64,000 nt of DNA from an uncultured Christensenella sp. (GCA_910578195.1 CAJTOY010000005.1:115511-179510); one strand, 5' to 3'; shown: positions 10,022 through 19,444, numbered from the stretch's first letter. Notes: generated by a model from the sequence alone, not told the origin. Made by a program: numbers and translations.

Positions 10022-12532
10022 TTACAGATAAAATTTAATCTCGTACTCTTTGTTTACGTCGATTTTCAGAGGTACGGAAATTGCGCCGCCGTCGGGCGCT
10101 TTCTGTTCGGTATTCAAAGGGAATACCAAGCTATGCTTTTGGGCTTTGACAAAACCTACCTCTTCGCCGTTCACCACAACTTTTTTAACGCTGTCCGAGT
10201 CCTTTAACAGGTGATATTTAAAAGTGATTTCGCGCTTTTCAAAGCACTTTTCGCCCTCGAATTTACCTTCTGCTGCGTGCAGTTTTATAACGTAAGCGTT
10301 GCAATTTTCACAATAGTACGCCACGTATGCGCTCTTGCGGTATTGACCGAGCTTATACGCCGTAGTTTCGGTATCGTCCTCGTATAAATAGCCGCTGTCT
10401 TTTGCCTCTTTGCAGGGGTAGAAGTCGTAGACGAGCTTATCCCATTTCTGCTCTTTTGTATTATGAGCCTCGTATGCAAGCGGTATAAGCGCGCCCAGAC
10501 GCACGAACAAAGGCGTTTCTCTTAAACCGTATTTGCGCGATATGCTTTTCCCGCCGTTATGGATTTTGCCCGTAAATAAGTCAAGCCATTTACCTGACGG
10601 AAGATATGTTTGCGTTATACCTTCCGTATTTGTTTCGCAGTAAAAAAGTCCGATTGCCGCTTCGCCGCCCGCCTGAAAGTACTCTATTTCGACTTTATGC
10701 GGCTTGTCGCCCTCTATGGTTTTCAGATGAAAATTCATTGCAGAATGCAAAGTTTTATCTTCAAATACTTTTTCACCGTCTATCCACACGGTTGCGCCGT
10801 CGTCGCAACGCACAATAAGCTCTACGTCCCTTACAAACATTATATAAGTTTCAAATCGTGCGGAAAAATCATATACAGGCACTCCCTTCTCGGGCGATGT
10901 ATGGTTTAAAACTATATTGAGTTGTTCATATTCGGCATTTGCAATTGGCTCGCCTTGCAACTCCGTTCCGTTGTAGTAGATGGCTTTTACAGGCTTTAAG
11001 AAATTTTTCTTTGCAACCAGCAAAGGATTTTTGCCCGCAATCGGCTTAAATAAAATATCGTTGCCGAGCATATATTCATCAGTCAGTTTTACAGCCTTTA
11101 TATCTTCGGGATATTCCCAGCCTAATGACTTAAATATCGGCTCGCCATTCTCATAGGCTTCGTATGCGTTTTTATAAATTACGGGAAGTAATCTATAGCG
11201 TAAATTGTTGTATTCTCTTACTATATCGAGCGTTTCCTCATCGTAAGCCCACGGCTCGCGGAAGCGCTCGACAACATTTGTGCAGTGCGGGCGGAACACG
11301 GGCGACAGCGTGCCGTACTGCATCCAACGGATAAACAATTCTTTATTAGGATTGCCTATATGTCCGCCGCAGTCCGAATTAATATACGGCAAGGCATTAT
11401 TGCCCGTTCTTATCATCGAATCAATTTCCTGCGCAAGCGCATCAAAATCGCTTTGGATATCTCCCGTCCACTGCACCGAATAACGGTGGCTTGCACTTGA
11501 ATAGATTTTTACATAACAACCGTTTGCGATATTGTCTACGTTGCCCATAATAACGGGACGGCGGTAAATATTTTTATTCCCCGCTTTTTTCTGCCAGAAA
11601 AGACGCGTAATTTCGTCAAACAGATAAAGACCTAAGGTTTCGGGATTTACGCTCTTTGCGGGAGAAACAAGTTTTGTCCCCCAATTTCTGTCGTACCACC
11701 ATATGTCCAGACCCAAATTCATAATCGCCTGCAAATTCTTTTCGCGGTAGGCAATTTCTTCGGGCGCGAAAACCTGCTTGCCGTCGACCGGTTCGGGGTG
11801 GTCGTTGAACATTACCTCCACGCCGTGCGCGTGCGCAAAGTCCAAAAACCTTTTCATATCGGGAAAAAGTTTGGTATTGATATCGTATCCCCATCCGTTT
11901 TCGCAGGAACGCCAATCGGTGTCTATAACCATTACGTCCAAAGGCACGTTATGTTTTTCGTAATCTAATATAAGCTGTTTTGCTTCTTCTTCCGTATAGG
12001 CGTAGTATTTAGAGTTCCAACCGCCGAGCGTGGATAAACGCACAAGCTCGCACCTTCCCGTAAGTTCTACGTAGAGTTTTCTAAGCTTCTTTGCGTTCTT
12101 TTGACATAACAAAAGATAAACGTCTTGCACGTTTTCTTCTACTTTATATTCGCCCTTGCGGTCGGCGGAATATCCGCCCTCGGGTACGATAATTCTCGGC
12201 GTGTCCGATATTGCGAACACTTCGGGAGTTTTATCCAATGCGGGTAGCTCTCCCGAATTTGCAAGTTTTTTATAAGTATAAACCTTTTGCCCATTCTTTT
12301 CAAGCCTTACGCCCGTAAGCGATTTGGCGTTTTCGGGAATATATAATTCGTATTCTCCGAAACAAACAACGCCGTCGTTTTCTGAATATTCGACGTCATC
12401 TTTATAATCAGTTTTATTCGGCATGAAAAAAGTATTGTCATCGCAGAATTTGCCGTTTTTTGCATATTCTATGCGTACAATATCTTCGTTTAATAGCTGT
12501 ACTCTTATGCTGTTAATAATAAATTGATTCAT
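10022..12532 (-). CDS. Glycoside hydrolase family 31 alpha-glycosidase with inserted PA14-like domain
   Basis: This is an 836-residue cytoplasmic alpha-glycosidase. It has an N-terminal beta-sandwich, then a TIM barrel from about residue 165. The catalytic Asp281 is probably in WWYDRNW and the acid/base Asp358 in WTGDIQSDF; INSDCGGHIG follows. Residues about 550-632 form a PA14-like segment (VYDFSARFETYI to AAIGLFYCE) inserted in the C-terminal sheet region. PA14 insertions are known in xyloglucan-active GH31 alpha-xylosidases, though usually nearer the N-terminus. I prefer the ATG at 12532; an in-frame ATG at 12550 with GAGGTG upstream is also possible. It lies in the unit with GH36 and GH2. 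Alpha-glucosidase, alpha-xylosidase and alpha-galactosidase activities all occur in GH31, so specificity is open. Confidence 0.92.
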   Translation of the reverse strand: MNQFIINSIRVQLLNEDIVRIEYAKNGKFCDDNTFFMPNKTDYKDDVEYSENDGVVCFGEYELYIPENAKSLTGVRLEKNGQKVYTYKKLANSGELPALDKTPEVFAISDTPRIIVPEGGYSADRKGEYKVEENVQDVYLLLCQKNAKKLRKLYVELTGRCELVRLSTLGGWNSKYYAYTEEEAKQLILDYEKHNVPLDVMVIDTDWRSCENGWGYDINTKLFPDMKRFLDFAHAHGVEVMFNDHPEPVDGKQVFAPEEIAYREKNLQAIMNLGLDIWWYDRNWGTKLVSPAKSVNPETLGLYLFDEITRLFWQKKAGNKNIYRRPVIMGNVDNIANGCYVKIYSSASHRYSVQWTGDIQSDFDALAQEIDSMIRTGNNALPYINSDCGGHIGNPNKELFIRWMQYGTLSPVFRPHCTNVVERFREPWAYDEETLDIVREYNNLRYRLLPVIYKNAYEAYENGEPIFKSLGWEYPEDIKAVKLTDEYMLGNDILFKPIAGKNPLLVAKKNFLKPVKAIYYNGTELQGEPIANAEYEQLNIVLNHTSPEKGVPVYDFSARFETYIMFVRDVELIVRCDDGATVWIDGEKVFEDKTLHSAMNFHLKTIEGDKPHKVEIEYFQAGGEAAIGLFYCETNTEGITQTYLPSGKWLDLFTGKIHNGGKSISRKYGLRETPLFVRLGALIPLAYEAHNTKEQKWDKLVYDFYPCKEAKDSGYLYEDDTETTAYKLGQYRKSAYVAYYCENCNAYVIKLHAAEGKFEGEKCFEKREITFKYHLLKDSDSVKKVVVNGEEVGFVKAQKHSLVFPLNTEQKAPDGGAISVPLKIDVNKEYEIKFYL

Positions 12533-12551
12533 AATATCAGTATTCCCCATT

Positions 12552-13502
12552 TCAGAAAACGCACCTCGGGTTGCCCACACCTATGCATATTGCCGCATTC
12601 TTTACGAAAGGAAGCCAACCGTCCGCGCCTTCGGCTTTGTTTGCGGCTAAACGTATGAGCGTACCGCTGCCCTTGAACTCGTCGTTGCCGTCTATAAACC
12701 GCGGCTTGCCGTTTTTATCCTCGAAATAGAAAGATACGTTAAAGCCTTTGCGCACTATTCTGACGTATATGCCGCCGTTTTTTCTGAACAGAGTCGTATA
12801 CTCAGTCTTTGCGGATTCTACCGAACCCGACTGCAACCTTTTATAAGTAAGACCTTTGGTGTTATAGCCTATACCGAAGTTATACCAGCCGTCGCCGTTA
12901 AGCGTTTCCGTCCTGTTGAGATTGTAATTGGTCTGCACCTTGGCGGCTTCGGGAAATTCGCTTATTCCCTTCCCGTCCTTATTCGTCCATCCCACGAACA
13001 TGCGCACCGTGAAGTCGGAGGATATATCGTCGAAATCAGAGGACGGCGAGATAGACTTCGTAACCAAAATATTTCCGTAATCGGATAAATCGGGGAGCTT
13101 TACAGGCTTAACCGAGCTGTCTTCCAGCTCCGAATAGGCTATTTCGGTGCTACAGGTTTTATCGGTGAAATATCCTCCGCACGAGCTGCAATAATAGAAA
13201 TTTTTGTACTTTCCGACCGTTTCATCCTGAAACTGCGCCGTGTGCGGACGCTTGGTTATGGTAATCTTTTCAACGGATATAATATTCAAGCCGTCGCCGT
13301 CCGAAAACAGCTCGCCGCATTCCGTACACTTATAATGCTCGAAATTACCTTCGTTTTTGCAGTCGGCGTCTTTTTGCGCAACTTTGGTTATCATATGATT
13401 GCACGGCGCGTCCGTTTCGTCCTTACACGCCGTAAACGTTGCGGCAAGCCCGAACGCCATAACGATTGCGGCGACGACTGCCGCCTGTCTTTTTATTTTC
13501 AT
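12552..13502 (-). CDS. Lipoprotein with Cys-rich N-terminal module and jelly-roll-like domain
   Basis: This 316-residue lipoprotein starts at the ATG at 13502 (AGGAG seven bases upstream), which gives a clean signal peptide with lipobox TFTAC (Cys26). Residues about 30-120 hold two CxxCG motifs (CTECGELF and CSSCGGYF) with flanking Cys and His. This metal-binding-like or disulfide-prone module is common in clostridial surface proteins. The rest is beta-rich and resembles the sandwich modules of the 1271-residue lipoprotein in the same locus, with matching phrases such as VRMFVGW and a late IRLAAN strand. It ends soon after its last strand (GVGNPRCVF), so it could be C-terminally trimmed. It lies between the permeases and GH31. 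A role in glycan binding at the cell surface is inferred from context; I do not recognise a named family. Confidence 0.7.
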   Translation of the reverse strand: MKIKRQAAVVAAIVMAFGLAATFTACKDETDAPCNHMITKVAQKDADCKNEGNFEHYKCTECGELFSDGDGLNIISVEKITITKRPHTAQFQDETVGKYKNFYYCSSCGGYFTDKTCSTEIAYSELEDSSVKPVKLPDLSDYGNILVTKSISPSSDFDDISSDFTVRMFVGWTNKDGKGISEFPEAAKVQTNYNLNRTETLNGDGWYNFGIGYNTKGLTYKRLQSGSVESAKTEYTTLFRKNGGIYVRIVRKGFNVSFYFEDKNGKPRFIDGNDEFKGSGTLIRLAANKAEGADGWLPFVKNAAICIGVGNPRCVF

Positions 13503-13517
13503 AATTTTTCTCCTGAT

Positions 13518-13570
13518 TAAAAAAATGGGGGAACACAATACAAAATTAATTATATCGTCGTTTTCCCCCG
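13518..13570 (-). terminator. Possible attenuating terminator inside the glycan operon
   Basis: On the minus strand GGGGGAA (13563-13569) can pair with TTCCCCC (13527-13533), leaving a 29-base loop, and is followed by a run of seven U (13519-13525). It lies between the second permease and the next lipoprotein gene and could reduce, rather than stop, read-through to the glycosidase genes. The loop also holds TATAAT (13549-13554), so an internal promoter is an alternative. Confidence 0.35.
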
Positions 13571-13588
13571 TCAATTTACCGTTTAAAT

Positions 13589-14551
13589 TTACTCCTTGCC
13601 GCCGCCGAAAGAAATTCCTTCTATAAAGAATTTCTGACATATGAGATAGACTATGATAAGCGGAAGCATAGAAAGCAACGCCGTCGCGCATTGGAACGCA
13701 TAATCGAAGTCGCCTTCCATCATATAGTTTACCGATTGTTGCACCGCAAGCTGCAACGTCCACAGGCTCTTTTCGTCGACAAGATACATAAGCGCACCCG
13801 CATAGTTGTTGTAACCGCCTACGAAACCGAATATGAACTGCGCTATAAGCGCGGGCTTGGAAAGCGGAAGAACTATCGTGAAAAATATCTGCCAGAAATT
13901 CATTCCGTCTATTCTCGCAGCCTCGACTATCTCGCCGCTTATGCCGTCAAGATACGGCCGCAGAAAGAAAACCGTGCTTGCGCTTGCAAACAGTCCCGGC
14001 ACAACGAGCGGCAGAACTGACTGCCACCCTTCCGTCCAACCGAGGTTGTCATAGAACATATATCCTACGAATCCGAATGCGCCGAGAGGTATGAACATAA
14101 GCGTTACCGTGAACATAAACAGCGAGTTTTTAAACGGAAACTTACCCTGCCAATAGCAATATGCAACGAGAAGCGATTGCAACAGCCCCGATGCAAGCGG
14201 TATGAGCGTTATCCACATAGTATTCAGAAAACCGCGCAACAGCATCGGAATACCGCCGACGTTAAAGGTCTTGTTGGTAAACAGCCTTTGATATCCCTCT
14301 AATGAAAATTCCTTCGGCCACCAGATAAAGCTCTTTGCCGTTTCAAATTCCGACCGCGGCGTAAAAGATGATATAAGAATTATCATAAACGGCGCCAAAA
14401 TCCACAGCGTATACAGTCCGAGAACGACGTACGTAGCTATACGCCCTACCGAAACGGGCTCGCGCTTTTTACGGGGCTTGAAATTGCCGTCGGAGGATTT
14501 CAGTCCGTCCGATTGTAAATTGTTTAGTATTCTTAAAGTTTTCGTCTGCAT
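13589..14551 (-). CDS. Sugar ABC transporter permease (MalG-like)
   Basis: This 320-residue inner-membrane permease has six predicted helices. A hydrophilic N-terminus of about 40 residues is followed by the first helix (VVLGLYTLWILAPFMIILIS). The cytoplasmic EAA loop that docks on the ATPase is present (EAARIDGMNFWQIF, ending in VLPL). It pairs with the permease gene just upstream to form the oligosaccharide channel. The ATG at 14551 has GGAGGG at the right distance and starts two bases after the upstream stop. A longer in-frame ORF begins inside the previous gene and is unlikely. The ATPase for this pair is probably the one at 28697-30400 in the same locus. Confidence 0.92.
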   Translation of the reverse strand: MQTKTLRILNNLQSDGLKSSDGNFKPRKKREPVSVGRIATYVVLGLYTLWILAPFMIILISSFTPRSEFETAKSFIWWPKEFSLEGYQRLFTNKTFNVGGIPMLLRGFLNTMWITLIPLASGLLQSLLVAYCYWQGKFPFKNSLFMFTVTLMFIPLGAFGFVGYMFYDNLGWTEGWQSVLPLVVPGLFASASTVFFLRPYLDGISGEIVEAARIDGMNFWQIFFTIVLPLSKPALIAQFIFGFVGGYNNYAGALMYLVDEKSLWTLQLAVQQSVNYMMEGDFDYAFQCATALLSMLPLIIVYLICQKFFIEGISFGGGKE

Positions 14552-14552
14552 A

Positions 14553-15500
14553 TCAACCCTCCGAAGCCTTGTTACGCGCACGAATTATCGGGAACGAGAT
14601 TAGGAACGTAACGGCAAACAGGAACCAGCTCATAACGGCGGCATACTCCATTTCGTCGTTATAGACGCCTTGCAGATAGATATAATAGTTTACCGTAAGT
14701 CCTACGTTGTCCGGCCCCGCAGTCTGCGTCCAGTCGAGCGGAGCAAGCACGAGCACGCTGTCGAAAACCGCAAGTCCTTGCGTAACGCTTGCAAGCAGCA
14801 AAAACAGCAGTACGGATTTTATTCCCGGAAGCGTAATGTGCCAAAACTTGTAAAAAGCGTTTGCGCCGTCGAGCGATGCCGCTTCGTAAAGCGCGGGATT
14901 TACATTTTTGAGCGCGGCTTTGAACATTACTATACCATAGGCGGGAGCCTGCCACACTATCGTTATGTACACGCAGACAATCAGCCGCATAGGTCTGTCG
15001 GAATCGTTCAGCCAGTCGATATTCTGTCCGAGTATGGAATTGAGAATACCCAAATCTTTATTGAACACCCACATCCACATTATCGCTACGGCAACTCCCG
15101 AGCAGATATACGGTATAAAGAAGATTATCTGCAAAATCTTTGCGCCTTTAACCTTTTGTTCGAGCAGTACCGCTATAACAAGCGATATCAACAGAGTAAT
15201 AATCTGCGAGGTTGCAAGTATGAGCGTGGATTTCCACGAACCCCAAAATTTCGGGTCTGTGAATACCTGCCTGAAATTATCGAAGCCGTTCCATTCCATC
15301 GTCGTTATATCGTTCGCCTGCATATCGGTAAACATAGAAATAAACGACAGTACGACGGGAAAACCGTTAAATAGAAAATACGCTATTATCGGCGTAAAAA
15401 CAAGCGCAAGGCACAGCCAGCTTACCGGCTTCCACCTTATTTTACGCTTAGGCACGGACTCGGCAAAGGATAATTTTTCAAGCGCTTTTATGCCGCCCAT
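14553..15500 (-). CDS. Sugar ABC transporter permease (MalF-like)
   Basis: This 315-residue permease has six predicted helices and the EAA loop EAASLDGANAFYKFWHITLP. Its start overlaps the stop of the substrate-binding lipoprotein by one base (TAATG), and GGGGA lies nine bases upstream. It forms a heterodimer with the next permease for import of an oligosaccharide across the cytoplasmic membrane. The three-gene order (binding protein, permease, permease) is the usual one for the carbohydrate uptake CUT1 family; the ATPase is encoded separately upstream in this unit. Confidence 0.92.
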   Translation of the reverse strand: MGGIKALEKLSFAESVPKRKIRWKPVSWLCLALVFTPIIAYFLFNGFPVVLSFISMFTDMQANDITTMEWNGFDNFRQVFTDPKFWGSWKSTLILATSQIITLLISLVIAVLLEQKVKGAKILQIIFFIPYICSGVAVAIMWMWVFNKDLGILNSILGQNIDWLNDSDRPMRLIVCVYITIVWQAPAYGIVMFKAALKNVNPALYEAASLDGANAFYKFWHITLPGIKSVLLFLLLASVTQGLAVFDSVLVLAPLDWTQTAGPDNVGLTVNYYIYLQGVYNDEMEYAAVMSWFLFAVTFLISFPIIRARNKASEG

Positions 15501-17395
15501 TATCTTATCCCCTTGATTACGCAGAACATATCGTTTAAAGCCGTTTTTGCCGCTGCGGCTCTTTCCTGCTCGAATGCGGAAAGCTTTTTCTTCCCACGTC
15601 TCACTTCCTCGTTAAACGGGTTTGACCAATTCGATACCCAGCTTCCGTTTTCAAAATATCCCCAGTCGCCCCTGCCTGCGTTTACCGAAACCTTAGCTAC
15701 GGCGTACAGATTCTTGCCTTGCGAAATTTCATCGTTCTTGGCAAAATCCGCGCCGAAAGCCGTTTCGACCGCTACGGGGAATGTCGTGGTTTTTGCAATG
15801 TATTTCTGTCCTTCGGTTGCAACCCAACTGATAAAGTTCCAAGCGGACTGATATTTTTCGGGGTCGGAGCAGGCGGGGATAGCAAGAGCCTGACAAATGC
15901 TTGCCGAAGTGCTGCTGCCGATTATCGGCGTGCCGTCCACCTTCTTTATATCGCCGGTGTACACCTCGCCGTCATAAGTCTCGCCTATAACCTTTAAGTG
16001 CTCGTTCTTGAAATCGTTCGCATCGTTTCCAGAATAATACACGCTTCCGCCCTCGTATTCGCGATATGTTTCGGGCAAGCAGATATTGAAGTCGGGGTTT
16101 GACATTCTGTTTTCCTCGAATTCGCTGCCCCTTGTCATTGCAAGCTCGCCGTTGTTAAACCAAATCTTGGCTTTGCCCGTATCGGGGTCTGCTACTCCGT
16201 AACCCTTGTAAGTTTTACCGCCGCGCTCGTCGACTACCGTATCGGTAGCCACTTGCAACGAAACGTACTCCTTAATGGCGTTATACTGCGACTCTATGGC
16301 GTAAACTCCGTCCATAGTTGCGATATCGGTTTGATTGACCTTATCCTCGTAACGCACTATTTCACCGGCGGCATAGGTTGCGCCGTTTATAACCGTGTCG
16401 TTCTTTGTTACTATATAATTAGCGCTTGTGTCGAAAAGCGTAAAATCGTATTCCCTGCCGTTATAACCCATAACGTCGCCGCCCACCGACCAGCCGTAAT
16501 TAAACCAATATTCAGAAACAAAGCCGTATTTGGTCGGAGATTTCGTACCCGTTGCCGAACCGTCGTTATGCTCGGGCGAAAAATATTTCAAAATATTTCT
16601 CTGTTCTTCCCAATTCATACCTATACAGTTATTGAACACCTTGTAAACGTCGTTGCCTAAAAGGTTTTTGGACTTTTCCATGCCTGCAACGGGCGCTTCT
16701 TTATACTCCGCATAACCGTGGGGTTTGAGATTTGCGCCGTTATCCGCGTTATATTTGTCGAGTTCTTCTTCGGGTACAGATATGATATTGATGCCCTGCG
16801 ACTTAAAAATTTTCTCGTTGTACCAGTTAAAATGTGCGTTGGAAGATACGGGTACGGCAAGAAGGTTTTGCCCCGCGCCTATAACGTGCTTGGGCTGACC
16901 GGCGCCCTTCTTTGCGTCCGGATTGCGAGTCATACGCCACCAGTCCATAACGCTGTCGGAAATGGTATTGTTTTTAAAATCATCGTCATTTTGCGCATAT
17001 TTTTCGAGACTGAGCATATATCCGTCGGGACATTTGCGGCCATCGGCTTTATATGCAAAGTTTACGAACGTATTTGAAATACTGTCGGTAACCATTACGA
17101 CGTTATACGCCTCATCCTTGCTTTTTGTAAACGTGTTGGGGCTCGTATTCGTACCTAATTCTACGTTAACATAAGTATTGTCGGTTTCATAACCGGCGCC
17201 GTCGTTATAAGCGCCGATAAGTTCCAGCCAAGCGGACTCGGATTTAGAGTTGTTGCCGCAAAGAAAGGATATCTGCGTCCTGTCGCCGACAGGCTTATTG
17301 CCTGCCTGGGTTTTGCTGTCGCCGCAGCCCGCAACCGAAACGGCGGTAACCGCAGTCAGGCAAGCCGCTAAAACAACCGATAATTTTTTCTTCAT
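15500..17395 (-). CDS. ABC transporter substrate-binding lipoprotein
   Basis: This is a 631-residue extracellular solute-binding lipoprotein. The signal peptide ends in lipobox VAGC (Cys24), which anchors it to the membrane outer face. I start it at the ATG at 17395, six bases after GAGGTG; the in-frame GTG three codons earlier is part of that ribosome site. It is much longer than classic maltose-binding proteins (about 400-450 residues) and similar to the large binding proteins that Clostridia use for longer or branched oligosaccharides. It delivers its ligand to the two permeases that follow with overlapping or near-overlapping starts. The ligand is unknown; the locus suggests a branched galactose-containing glycan fragment. 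Confidence 0.88.
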   Translation of the reverse strand: MKKKLSVVLAACLTAVTAVSVAGCGDSKTQAGNKPVGDRTQISFLCGNNSKSESAWLELIGAYNDGAGYETDNTYVNVELGTNTSPNTFTKSKDEAYNVVMVTDSISNTFVNFAYKADGRKCPDGYMLSLEKYAQNDDDFKNNTISDSVMDWWRMTRNPDAKKGAGQPKHVIGAGQNLLAVPVSSNAHFNWYNEKIFKSQGINIISVPEEELDKYNADNGANLKPHGYAEYKEAPVAGMEKSKNLLGNDVYKVFNNCIGMNWEEQRNILKYFSPEHNDGSATGTKSPTKYGFVSEYWFNYGWSVGGDVMGYNGREYDFTLFDTSANYIVTKNDTVINGATYAAGEIVRYEDKVNQTDIATMDGVYAIESQYNAIKEYVSLQVATDTVVDERGGKTYKGYGVADPDTGKAKIWFNNGELAMTRGSEFEENRMSNPDFNICLPETYREYEGGSVYYSGNDANDFKNEHLKVIGETYDGEVYTGDIKKVDGTPIIGSSTSASICQALAIPACSDPEKYQSAWNFISWVATEGQKYIAKTTTFPVAVETAFGADFAKNDEISQGKNLYAVAKVSVNAGRGDWGYFENGSWVSNWSNPFNEEVRRGKKKLSAFEQERAAAAKTALNDMFCVIKGIR

Positions 17396-17428
17396 AATTT
17401 TCACCTCATACCGTTTTTTATATTTAAA

Positions 17429-19378
17429 TTAATTTATTACGATTTTATTTTTTAGAAGTATATTCTCCGAGCTTGCACCGACGAGAATTTCGAAAACGCC
17501 GCCGTGTACCTTCCAACAATCTTTGGCAACCGAGTAATAAGCAAAAGCCGACCTGTCGAGCGTTAATTCAACGCGCGTTTTATTACGGGCTTTAACAAAT
17601 ACCTTTTTAAAAGCTTTAAGCTCCTTATAAGGGCGGTAAACCTCTCTCGTAATTTCGCGCACGTAGACCTGCGCGACTTCCTTACCGTCTATATCCGATA
17701 AATTTTCTATATCGAAGCCCAGCTTTACGTCCTTTCCGCACTTTTCAACCGAAAGATTACAGTAAGAAAACTGCGAATAGGAAAGTCCGAAGCCGAACGG
17801 GAACAGTACGGGTACGCCGAAGGTATCGAAATAGCGGTATCCCACGTTCAGCCCCTCGCTGTAAAGCATCACGGCTTCGTCCGAATAGGCGTTTTCCGCA
17901 GGAACGTCCTCCAAAGCAAGGGGGAAAGTTTCGGTAAGTTTTCCGCTCGGGTTTACTTTGCCCGTCAAAACCCTTGCAACCGCCTTGTTTACGTATTCTC
18001 CGCCGTAGCCCGCCCAGACAACCGCGTCAACTTCGTCTATCCAGCCGCTCATATCCACAGCCGCGCCGGCATAGACGACGACTATTATTTTTTCGCTTGC
18101 CTCCGCGAGAGAAACAATCGCAAGCTCCTCTTCCTTTGAAAGCTTTATCTGCTGTCTGTCCGCGCTCTCGTATTCGCACGTGTTGGGATTGCCTACGCAT
18201 ATTACCGTACAGTCGGCTTTCGCCGCCTCGGCTACCGCGTTTTTGAGATTGCTCAGATTTGCCTGATGCCCCGTCGCTTCCCACACGCTGTCTGTATAAT
18301 ACGCATCCGCACCCTCGTTTATAAGCGCCGTTGCGAGAGGCTCGAATTCCCGCTCGGGGTAGACGTTGGACGAACCGCCGCCGAAATAATAATTTTTCGC
18401 CGCCGCACCCGTAACAACCGTTTTTCCGCCTTTAATCGGAAGCGCCCCGTCGTTCTTTAACAGAGTTATGCCCTCTTCTTCTATTTCGAGGGCGACCGCC
18501 CTGCGCTGTTCGAGAGTCATATTCGATTTGCGGAGCTTACTCTCCCTTTCGCACCTTTCGGCAAGCGCTATTACTCGCGCCGCACTTTCGTCAAGCTTTG
18601 CCGCATCCAATTTATCGGCTTTATCGAGCATTTGCTTTTGATGCTCGGCATTGTACGGCATTTCCCAGTCAAGCCCTGCGTTCAGACTCGCCTCGCTGTC
18701 CTTAACCGCTTCCCAGTCCGACATAATCATTCCGTCAAAACCGAACTCCTCTCTCAATAAGGAATAAAGCTTTTTATGCTCGGACATCCTCACACCGTTT
18801 ACGAGATTATAAGAGGACATAACAGTCCAGGGCTTTGCTTTGCTGGCGATTTCAAAGGGCTTAATATAAATTTCCCTCAGCGTTCTTTCGTCCACCTCGG
18901 AGCTTATCCAATGCCGCGACCTTTCGCAGTTGTTCGCACAATAGTGTTTGAGCGCGCATCCCACGTGCATACTCTGAACGCCATCTATGTACTCTTTTGC
19001 AAACTCGCCCGCAATCAGCGGGTCCTCGGAAAGATACTCGAAGTTTCTGCCGCAGGTGGGCAGTCTTTTTATGTTCACGCCCGGCGCAAGCAGTATATCG
19101 ACCTTCTGTTCTATACAGTCGTTGCCGAGACTTTTGCCCATTTTATAAGCAAGCGCAGTATCCCAGGTTTGCGAAAGCATCTGAAACGAGGGATAAGCCA
19201 CGGATTTTATACAGTCGTGCTGTTCCGTCGTAGTTCTGTCAATAGGTTGACGAAGCCCTATGGGACCGTCTGAAACGACGAATTTATATATAGCCCCGTC
19301 TAAGTCGTAATTAGTCCAGAAGTCCGCGCCCATTACAAGCTTTACCTTCTGCTTCGCCGTCAGTTTTTTTATATCCAT
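17429..19378 (-). CDS. Glycoside hydrolase family 3 beta-glycosidase
   Basis: This is a 649-residue GH3 enzyme with the (alpha/beta)8 domain, the alpha/beta sandwich and a C-terminal fibronectin III-like domain (about 545-645). The substrate-binding KHYCANN (144-150) and the nucleophile Asp221 in GMIMSDWEAV are clear. No signal peptide is seen, so it is cytoplasmic and removes terminal beta-linked glucose, xylose or similar residues from imported oligosaccharides. AAAGGA stands before the ATG. It sits between the large lipoprotein and the binding-protein gene. A perfect 24-base palindrome precedes its ribosome site. It is slightly shorter than most beta-glucosidases of this family (about 700-750 residues). 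Confidence 0.93.
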   Translation of the reverse strand: MDIKKLTAKQKVKLVMGADFWTNYDLDGAIYKFVVSDGPIGLRQPIDRTTTEQHDCIKSVAYPSFQMLSQTWDTALAYKMGKSLGNDCIEQKVDILLAPGVNIKRLPTCGRNFEYLSEDPLIAGEFAKEYIDGVQSMHVGCALKHYCANNCERSRHWISSEVDERTLREIYIKPFEIASKAKPWTVMSSYNLVNGVRMSEHKKLYSLLREEFGFDGMIMSDWEAVKDSEASLNAGLDWEMPYNAEHQKQMLDKADKLDAAKLDESAARVIALAERCERESKLRKSNMTLEQRRAVALEIEEEGITLLKNDGALPIKGGKTVVTGAAAKNYYFGGGSSNVYPEREFEPLATALINEGADAYYTDSVWEATGHQANLSNLKNAVAEAAKADCTVICVGNPNTCEYESADRQQIKLSKEEELAIVSLAEASEKIIVVVYAGAAVDMSGWIDEVDAVVWAGYGGEYVNKAVARVLTGKVNPSGKLTETFPLALEDVPAENAYSDEAVMLYSEGLNVGYRYFDTFGVPVLFPFGFGLSYSQFSYCNLSVEKCGKDVKLGFDIENLSDIDGKEVAQVYVREITREVYRPYKELKAFKKVFVKARNKTRVELTLDRSAFAYYSVAKDCWKVHGGVFEILVGASSENILLKNKIVIN

Positions 19379-19397
19379 TTCTTTTCCTTTTTTCGTC

Positions 19398-19421
19398 TGC
19401 GCGGGGAATATTCCCCGCGCA
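19398..19421. promoter_or_regulatory. Perfect 24-base palindrome upstream of the GH3 gene
   Basis: The 12-base half-site TGCGCGGGGAAT is followed directly by its exact reverse complement. As RNA on the minus strand it makes a strong hairpin 19 bases before the GH3 start, followed by a purine-rich stretch and not by a U-run, so it is not a normal terminator for this strand. It may protect or divide the polycistronic mRNA. Confidence 0.6.
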
Positions 19422-19444
19422 ACGATTTATTTTTTTAAGTTCGT

